Assembly (NCBI GenBank): GCA_947683625.1
Contig: CANTUR010000047.1
Location: forward strand, 2,790,001-2,854,000
Source of the DNA: Mallotus nudiflorus
Lineage: Eukaryota; Streptophyta; Magnoliopsida; Malpighiales; Euphorbiaceae
Direction of reading: 5' to 3'
Length of the DNA: 64,000 bases
Under the pieces are notes generated by a model, which saw nothing but the letters and a program-made list of their open reading frames with translations, made no database searches and was not told the origin of the DNA. Below are positions 56,381 to 64,000 of the stretch, piece after piece (position 1 is the first letter of the stretch; each line of letters opens with the position of its first letter). Made by a program: the position numbers and the translations under genes.

Positions 56381-57876
56381 TGTTGACCTTAGCAATAATT
56401 AATCTTAATTTTGATATTAACAAACTTAATTTTGAGCATTTAATTTGTTTATTTAAATTTGTATAAGTTAGGACTATTAGAAGTTAAAATGAAGTATAAT
56501 TATCTTGGACTGATTGGACCTTTGAGATTCAATGAGACTTTTGACATCCTTAGAGCTTTATAATAAGAAAGTTATCTTCTTCACATTTGAAGTAGACATC
56601 TTGAGCTTTCTAAATTAGGCTTATTTGTCAAAATCCAAGTTCATTTGATTATGCAAATTTTGAGTCGAAATCCACGTATACGTCTGCCATCTCAGACTGT
56701 ACATCTCTTAGTATTTTGGATATATCTTGAATTACAGAACTCTAATTAAGGTGATTCAAAATGATATGATAAGTATAAAATATACAAATTTCATGAAGAA
56801 AATATGAGCAAATTCAAATTTCTTCAAGAGCAAATCACGGCTTCAACTTGTGTATAGCTGTTTGACAGTATTCTGCATTTCAGATTGCACAACTCTTAGT
56901 ATTTTGGACATGTCCTGAGCTAAAGAAGTCCAATTTAGGTGATTCAAAAAGATATGGAAATATAAGTCAAATATATACAACTTTCATGAAGAAAATATGG
57001 GCACATTCAAATTTCTTCAAAAGCAAATCACAACTTCAACTTGCGTATAGCTGTCTGATAGTATTTTGCATTTCAAATTGCATAGCTCTTAGTATTTTGG
57101 ACATATCCTGAGCTATAGATGTCCAATTTAGGTGATTCAAAATTATATGGAAAGCTAATTTAAATATCTACATCTTCTATGAATAAAGTATAGGAAAATT
57201 CAAACGTCTTGAGCAGCCAATCATGGTTTCAATCTATGAATAGCTGTTTGATAGCATCACTTTCAATGATCCAAAATATAGATGTTGGACACATCATTTG
57301 CACCTCCAATAACTATATTTTTAAGTATAAATACCTCTACAACTGAATGAAATTTAAGAAACTTTTTTATCATTCATTCTTTCTTAAGCATTCATTATTT
57401 TTTAAGCATTCATTGAGCTCTTAAATTCTCTTAAACAATTATTTATTTGTATAAATCTTGTGAGAGTTGGGTGTGTGTTAGAAATAAAATTTCTCTTCAT
57501 CTTAAATCTTGGGTTAGATTAAAAGGGAAGTGAGATTGATTTCTAAAAGAATTGGTTTAAGTGTTGTCCATTGAAACACTTGGGTTTTGGTTTTTTGAGT
57601 GAGCCTTGAAAACTCATGTTGTAAGGTTATAAAAGTGAGCCATAAAGCTCTTGTATAATCTTAATTTTGTGAATAAGATTGTGGGTGATTGAAAATCCTA
57701 ACTTGGGGATACGTTAGGTAGTGACGTAGGATTGTTGTTGAATCTGAACTCCTTAAATCTTTGTGTTCTTCATTCTTCCTTCTCAACTTCTATTTAATTC
57801 TTATAAAGAATTCTTTTAATTTTTCATTTTTATTTGATAGTCCTGTTCACCCCCCCCCCCCTTAGAACTCTTTTCA
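56381..57876 (+). mobile_element. Probable Copia-type solo LTR (~1.5 kb)
   Basis: It starts TGTTGACC and ends near a long C tract (57850-57861) followed by TTAGAACTCTTTTCA. The start followed by TTTTGATATTAACAAACTTAA, and a 'CCTGTTCACCCCCCC...' end, resemble LTRs of plant Copia elements. A run of three related ~190-bp segments lies inside. No primer-binding site follows the end and no pol sequence is present. The flanking pentamers GGAAC and ATAAC match at only 3 of 5, so the boundaries and solo state are tentative. Confidence 0.5.
56686..57250 (+). repeat. Three tandem segments of ~190 bp in the Copia-like LTR
   Basis: Each segment has (A/C)GA-TG(C/T)A(C/T)A-CTCTTAGTATTTTGG, CCTGAGCTA, a GGTGATTCAAAA block, a TTCATGAAGAAAATATG-type block, a CAAATTTCTTCAA block and AGCAAATCA-G-TTCAA with TATAGCTGTTTGA. 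The marker CTCTTAGTATTTTGG falls near 56706, 56898 and 57088. The third segment is the most diverged. Confidence 0.8.
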
Positions 57877-58480
57877 ATAACTAAAAGCAATTACTAATAT
57901 AACATAAATCGACTCTTATTTTTTTCTCTTAACTTTTGGAGCTTTCTTTACCTTATTAAGCCTCCTTCTTGTTGCTAATTTCAGGCACCAATTTCCAGCC
58001 ATTTTTTTTTTCAAAAATTGATTCCTTTCTCTTATTCTATGTATAATTTATATTATCCTACTAAAATAATGAGTATCTGTGAGCGGCGAGGTCAAGCGCA
58101 TGCCCAAATGTTTGGCAACCACAACACTGTGTGAGCTTAGAACCCATTAGAAAATAAAAAGTGGGCTTATAGCCCAAAATTGAGATGGAGTTGCCACCCA
58201 GATAAAAGCCAAGATGCATTGTACAACAACTGGATTCCACGGAGGTTCCCAGAAGTTATCATTAAAGATCGAGTTCAAAAACTAGGTATGGACTTTTAAA
58301 ATGCCCACTCAACCTTACAATTGACCTCCGTGTGTGTTTTGTATTTTATTACCTTTGACTATTTAATTATTTCCTTATTTTAATACGGATCACAATCATT
58401 TCCAGTTTTATATTTTAGTCCGAGTTTGCACATTAGTCTTATTTTCACGCTTATAGCCCAACATTCAATATAAATAAAAC
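57877..58480. other. Unassigned intergenic DNA
   Basis: A middle part (58075-58330) has higher GC and phrases such as TGAGCGGCGAGGTCAAGCGC and GAGATGGAGTTGCCACCCAG. It may be a decayed retrotransposon untranslated or internal region, but no protein match is evident. The last five bases, AAAAC (58476-58480), directly precede LTR copy D. Confidence 0.35.
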
Positions 58481-58936
58481 TGTCACGACCCAAACTAGGA
58501 GTAATGACTGACGCTAGGGAACGGGAATTCTTTCGAATCCGGAACCCGTAGCAAGCCTAAGAAAATAAAATCATACAATAAATAAATAAAAGCACGACCA
58601 AATTAAAATTTTGCTGAATCAATAAATAAAATAAATACTCCAAATCCTTTTATAAATGAATATATATTCATATAATGTTCAAATACAAATTCTCAGAGTA
58701 TTTAATATCCAAACAAAATAATACACTTCCAAAAATTATAACCCCACTACTGCAGTTTCTAGAATAAAATTCAAAGTTCAGAATATACATTTGCATAAAA
58801 TAGCCGGGACTAAACAACACTAACGAGGAACTCTACAACTAAGGTCTGACGATATGGAATCTCCTAAAAAAAATAATTGAGGGGGGTCAGATCTCACTGA
58901 GTGAATTATTGTACTATATATACATGGAAACTAAAC
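58481..58936 (-). mobile_element. Giant LTR copy D, first segment (split by copy E)
   Basis: It starts TGTCACGACCC and runs through ACGGGAATTC, the CCCGTAGCAAGCCT block, and the complement of the TTTTCAG acceptor region, to TACATGGAAACTAAAC. Copy E begins at the next base. The same order of blocks continues at 62077 after copy E, and matches the intact copy C when reverse-complemented, proving the split. Confidence 0.88.
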
Positions 58937-61900
58937 TGTCACGACCCAAAACAAGGGTCATGACCGGCACTAGGGAACGAGAATTCTTTTGAATCCGAAA
59001 CCCGTAGCAAGCCTAAAAATAAAATAAACATGCAATAATAATAACAATATTTAATGCAGCAAAAATAAAAGTCATAAATATCGCAATAACATTTCCACCA
59101 ACTGGATTTAAATCAAATACTCATCTCATATATATATAAACTCTTTTGATACAAATCCAGTTCAAATATAATACATCTCTTTAAATAATTAATGACTACT
59201 GTAGTGTTTAGATAAAATAAAACTCAAGACTCAGAGAAGCAGTTTACATAAAGAAGCCGGGGCGGAAGAAATCCAGCGTACAGGCCTGCTACTGAGGTCT
59301 GAGGAAGATGACTCTCCTGAAAAAATTAGTCAACGGAGGGGAGTTAGACCTCACTGAGTGAATTACTATAATATATATACATGCATACTAAATGACAATG
59401 CATACAGTCAACAATATATATCTAATATGTATATATACAGGCAAATACATACAGATGCAATAAAATCATTTTATATATATTTTACTGACAATCATCGTTT
59501 ATGAAGGATCACATAGAACCCTAGAATATTGAAACCTCAAAACAGTGTTAGACAACACTCTAGCCATACAGGCTCACTTATTCCAAATATATCCACTTAA
59601 TCCACTTAGACAGTAGACTGGCCCCGAGACACTAAGTCAACCGAGCTCCAACAATCACACCCAAATCACATCTCACACATCAGATAATCATAACCAATCA
59701 ATATCCACAAGTGGTTAGTAATATAGCCTAAATGCTATAAGCGCACCGGTACATACTCGGTCCTAGTGCTGTCCACTAGTTAGCACGTTCTATCGATATC
59801 CTTCATTAATAAATATAAAACATTCATTCACAAATAAATGATGCATGAATTTAAATAAAATAACAATATAAACCATATATATACTGGAAATATACCAAAA
59901 GTAAACCAGGTATATTTCGAGTATAAATATGTCAAATAAATTCAATTAAATTACAAATTAAGTTAGAAATATATTTAAAAATATTTTAAATATAATTTAT
60001 TAATAAAACATGCATATAATTTAATATATACCAAAAATAAACTAAAAGTAAACTAAAAATAAACTTAGGTAGGTATTAACCAAATTATTTATGCATATTT
60101 AATCAAAATGAAACATATATTTCTAAATCATGCACCCTAAGCATATATATATAAAATAGTAACTCACACTTAGTGCGCTCCTCGAGATAGGTCCGACGGG
60201 CCTGGTCCACTAGGCCTCGGTCTCGGCGCAACTAGACAAATAATAAATAACAGACATCAGAATAAACCTAACAAAAAATCCTAAAAACTCAATCTAGAAT
60301 ATTAGACACAGAATTAGAATTAGGGTTTGACCGGACATCACGTTTTACGAGAATTCTATCGAAAATTTAGCAGAACCTCCCCTGTAAAACGGACATCTCT
60401 CCACTAAAAAAGTAGAGCCGACCCTGCAAAGAAACATACTTCAAAAAACAAGCTCAAAACAAATCCACAACCCCTCGGTCGAACTCCAAACTACAATCTA
60501 CCGACCGGGCTCCACAATCACAAAACAATTACAGAAATATCAAAAATACCCTTATATCATAGAAATTCATTTTATAAGTAGAAATTACATAATTAACCTT
60601 AAGACACAGTAAAAACCGATAAAAACTCATTTTATTAGTAAAACCGTATATTATATATATAATTGAAAATAATTCACGAAAAATAGTTTTAATTAATTAA
60701 AAATACTAAATAATTTATAGAAATCATTTTTATACCTTAAATAACTATTAAAACCAATGTAATTACATTTTTAGTCAATTTAGGGTAAAATTACCAAAAT
60801 ACCCCTATATATAAATATACTAAAATTCATTCAAAAATTCACCAAAAATAGTATAATCATCAAAAATTAATTTTCTCAACATATTAATCAATAATATCAA
60901 TAATTAAACTCAATTAAATAATTAATTTCAATTAAAAACATAATTAGTCTAATTTTCCAAAATTACATAAACCTAAATAAATTCAAAATAATTACATAGA
61001 AATTCATAAAAATTCCAAATAAATTTCTATAATTCATTTAAACACCTATATTTATCATAAAACACAATTTCATAATTTAATTAATTAATTTCATAATATT
61101 AGAAAATAATATTAAAATATTCAAAAATACCCAAAAATCAAAATAATTCCCAAAAATTCCATAAAAATTCATACATGTATATTAAGCTAAGGGGAACAAC
61201 ATTTGTGAAGGAATTTTTCATGAATCAATCAAATTGAAGTTCAAAAAATTCAAAAACCCTAAAATGGCCGAAATTGCAAAATCAAAACCTAAGCAAATAA
61301 AGACCATTTTAAGTGAAACAAAGCTTGGAATCACACTCACCGGAGCTCAAGGAGAAGAAAGAGATCAGTGGTGTCAAAAATGGTGGCCGAAAACGTCATG
61401 ATCGACGGTGAAGAAGAATTCGGCTTCTCCAGCCAAAATCAATCTCCAGACGCCGAAAATGGCTGCTACAGGCGGTGAGGAAGGTGGTGGCACACCGGAC
61501 GGCACACCAACAACAAGAAATCGATGTGACAGTGACGGACGGCAAGGGGAACGGAGTCGGGGGCAATTGTGTAATTTTCTAAAAGTTTGATTTTTAACTT
61601 ATAATATGTATATATATATACTTTATACTATATAATAAAATAATATTAAATTACACACATTAAATATACACCACACACTTAATATTTAATATTTTAAAAT
61701 TTAATAATAATTAAAAATAATTAAATAACAATAAAACTAATAAATAAATAATAAAATATTAGGGTAATATTAATTAAACCCTAATTAAATAAATATATAC
61801 ACACATAGGCTTTATTTAGAAATTTAAAAATACGTATGAGTTCATGCAAGTCCGTAAATCTATTTAAAATAATTAATAGTAAATTATTTACGTGAAAATT

Positions 61901-62076
61901 TCCTCGAAAATGTAAGTCTCGGAAAAATTTTACGTAAAGCACTTAAAATAATAATAAACAATTAAAATTCAATTTAATTAAATAAAGGTCATGAAATATC
62001 AATATTATATAATAGAATTATTAACACTGCATATCCCGATGCAGTATTAAAATATTTAAAAATACGGGATATTACA
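58937..62076 (-). mobile_element. Giant LTR copy E, complete solo LTR (3.14 kb) inserted in copy D
   Basis: It runs from TGTCACGACCC to CGGGATATTACA. A perfect duplication TAAAC lies at 58932-58936 and 62077-62081, and copy C shows that the uninterrupted sequence is ACTAAACCATAAC. This is therefore a clean insertion that later lost its internal region, or entered as a single LTR. It keeps the family plan but has a single, chimeric hairpin unit (59614-59660). Its CT-rich leader ends in GAGCTCCG/GTGAGT when read on the minus strand (donor near 61340). The 60-codon plus frame at 61408-61590 is antisense to that leader and not conserved. Confidence 0.9.
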
Positions 62077-62493
62077 TAAACCATAACAATCAGGCATTCT
62101 TATATATATATATATATATATATACACGAATGTCAAACTCAGCTTTTATAAATATACAGAATGTAGGAAAACGTTTAATTAAATTCATGAAGGATCCATA
62201 GAACCCTAATAATAACAACCTCAACAACCCCATCATCACTTTAGCCATGCAGGCGCACTTGATTCCAAATAGAACACTTATTCCAATCTGGATAGCAGAC
62301 TGGCCCCGAGACACTAAGTCAACCGAGCTCCAGCAGTCTAACTGTCAGTATGATTGGCCCCGAGACACTTTGTCAACCGAGCTCCAGCAATCACACTATC
62401 TATCACCTCACATCTCAATCAACCCAATAGATCATTCAATTCACTTATGCACAGTAGACTGGCCCCGAGACACTAAGTCAACCAAGCTCCAGC
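62077..62493 (-). mobile_element. Giant LTR copy D, second segment (between E and F)
   Basis: It resumes at TAAACCATAACAATCAGGC, matching copy C in reverse complement. It carries an AT run (62100-62123), a two-unit hairpin module (about 62298-62397) and the start of a third unit, which is cut at ...CCAAGCTCCAGC by copy F. The rest of D should lie beyond the window's right edge. Confidence 0.85.
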
Positions 62494-64000
62494 TGTCACG
62501 ACCCAAAACAGGGGCCATGACCGGCGCTAAGGAATGGGAATTCTTTCGAATTCGGAACCCGTAGCAAGCCTAAAAATAAAATAAACATGCAATAATAACA
62601 ATAACACTATAATATGCAGCGGAAATAAAAATCATAATATCATAATATTATTCACATCAACTGGATTTAAATCAAAATCTCATCTCATAGATACATAATC
62701 TCTTTAATACAAATCCAGTTTCAATATAATACATCTCTTTAAAATAAAGTACATGAAATTCAATACTTTAATTCACAACTACTGCAGTGTCTAGATAAAA
62801 TAAATAAGACTCAAGTAGACAATTTACAAAAAGAAGCCGGGGCAGAAGAAATCCGGCGTATCGACCTGCTACTGAGGTCTGAAGAAGTTGACTCTCCTGA
62901 AAAATAGTCAACGGAGGGGAGTCAGACCTCACTGAGTGAATTACTATAATATATACATACACACTAAGTGATAATGCATACAGTCAACAGTATATATAAT
63001 ATGTATATATACAGGCAATTACACACAGATGCAATAAAATCATTTTATATATTTTCATTAAAAATCATCTTTTATGAAGGATCACATAGAACCCTAGAAT
63101 ATCGTAACCTCAGAAAATAGTGTTAAACAACACTCTAGCCATACAGGCTCACTTATTCCAAATATATCCACTTAATCCATTTGGACAGTAGACTGGCCCC
63201 GAGACACTAAGTCAACCGAGCTCCAGCAGTCTGACTGCCAGTGTGATTGGCCCCGAGACACTTGGTCAACCGAGCTCCAGCAATCACACCTCCAAACCAT
63301 ATCTCACACATATCAATAATCACATCAAATCAATATCCACAAATAAGTTAGTAATATAGCCTAAAGCTATAGGCGTACCGGTATGTACTCGGTCCTAGTG
63401 CTGCCCACTAGGTAGCACGTTCTATTGATATCCTTCATCATTAATAATGTAAAACATTCATTCACAATAAATGATGCATGAATTTAAATGAAATAACAAT
63501 ATAAATCATATATATCGGAAATATACCAAAAGTAAACCAGGTATATTTCGAGTATATATAAGTCAAATAAATCCAGTCAAATCATAAATTAAACCAAAAA
63601 TATATTTAAAAACATTTTAAATATATTTTATTAACAAAACATGTATATAATTTAATATATACCAAAAATAAACCAAAAATATACTTAATGTAAAATTAAG
63701 AAATAATCAAATTATTTATGCATATTTAATCAACATAAAACATGCATTTCTAAATCATGCATCCTATGCATATATATATAGTATAGTAACTCACCTAATG
63801 CGCTCCACGAGACAGGTCCAACGGGCCTGGTCCACCAGCCCTCGGTCTCGGCGCAACTAAACAAACAATAAATAATCGACATCAGAATAAACCTAATAGA
63901 AATCCTAGAATTCAATCTAGACTATTAAAATACGGAAACAGAATTAGGGTTCGACTGGATATCACGTTTTACGAGAATTCTATCGAAAATCCGACAGAAC
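62494..64000 (-). mobile_element. Giant LTR copy F, partial at window edge, inserted in copy D
   Basis: It starts TGTCACGACCC inside a hairpin loop of copy D; the preceding pentamer is CCAGC. Blocks follow family order: CCCGTAGCAAGCCT, the complement of the TTTTTCAG acceptor near 62893, the two-unit hairpin module (63186-63290), the AACTCAC donor complement at 63788-63794, GGCGCAACTA, and GTTTTACGAGAATTCTA at the window end. Whether it is a solo LTR or the LTR of a full element cannot be told from here. Confidence 0.85.

Noticed and set aside
57850..57861. Poly-C run as a polypurine/polypyrimidine priming tract of a full Copia element
   Set aside because: No Copia coding sequence or primer-binding site lies next to it, and C-rich ends are common within Copia LTR termini.

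Overview
This window is nuclear DNA from a eudicot plant. The evidence is GT-AG spliced genes with AT-rich introns, plant-type proteins (a pectin methyltransferase of the QUA2/TSD2 type and a PORR-domain protein), two intron-containing nuclear tRNA genes, and intergenic DNA full of MITEs, a LINE relic and LTR sequences. The QUA2 protein reads most like rosid homologues. A Malpighiales-type genome is a guess, not a conclusion.

Layout. 1-3072 (minus): five exons of an RRM RNA-binding protein of the ARP1 type; its 3' end lies outside the window. 3.1-33.6 kb: a long gene-poor stretch with a foldback element, two copies of one MITE family, a 2.3 kb Mutator-like element carrying a tandem array, a tRNA-Met(CAT) gene, a few GC-richer islands of unknown origin, a LINE relic, two giant-LTR copies (A, B) and a hAT-type MITE. 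33.7-47.8 kb: the gene-rich core, with QUA2-type methyltransferase (plus, eight coding exons, 686 aa), tRNA-Tyr(GTA) (plus), a PORR-domain organellar RNA-splicing type protein (plus, one exon, 395 aa), a MITE, and an SDS22-like LRR protein (minus, four exons, 693 aa). 49.1-51.6 kb: a decayed tandem array with a period near 485 bp. 52.2-64.0 kb: a nested cluster of giant LTRs (C, D, E, F) and a probable Copia solo LTR.

The host genes do not form a pathway. Recalled knowledge of Arabidopsis places close homologues of the RRM, QUA2 and LRR genes near one another around At1g78230-At1g78260, so this looks like a conserved microsyntenic block with the RRM gene pushed about 31 kb away by transposable elements.

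The most unusual signal is the family of 3.1-4.0 kb TG...CA elements. Two intact copies (C, E) have perfect 5-bp target-site duplications, a third (B) has a 4/5 match, and none has an internal coding region, so they behave as solo LTRs. Each carries the same internal plan on its inferred sense strand: a TATA-like run, a CT-rich leader, three splice donor/acceptor-like pairs at the same relative positions, an exon-sized block able to fold into two hairpins, and, inside the last putative intron, a tandem hairpin module whose stems differ between units while remaining complementary. This could be a spliced, structured, LTR-encoded noncoding transcript.
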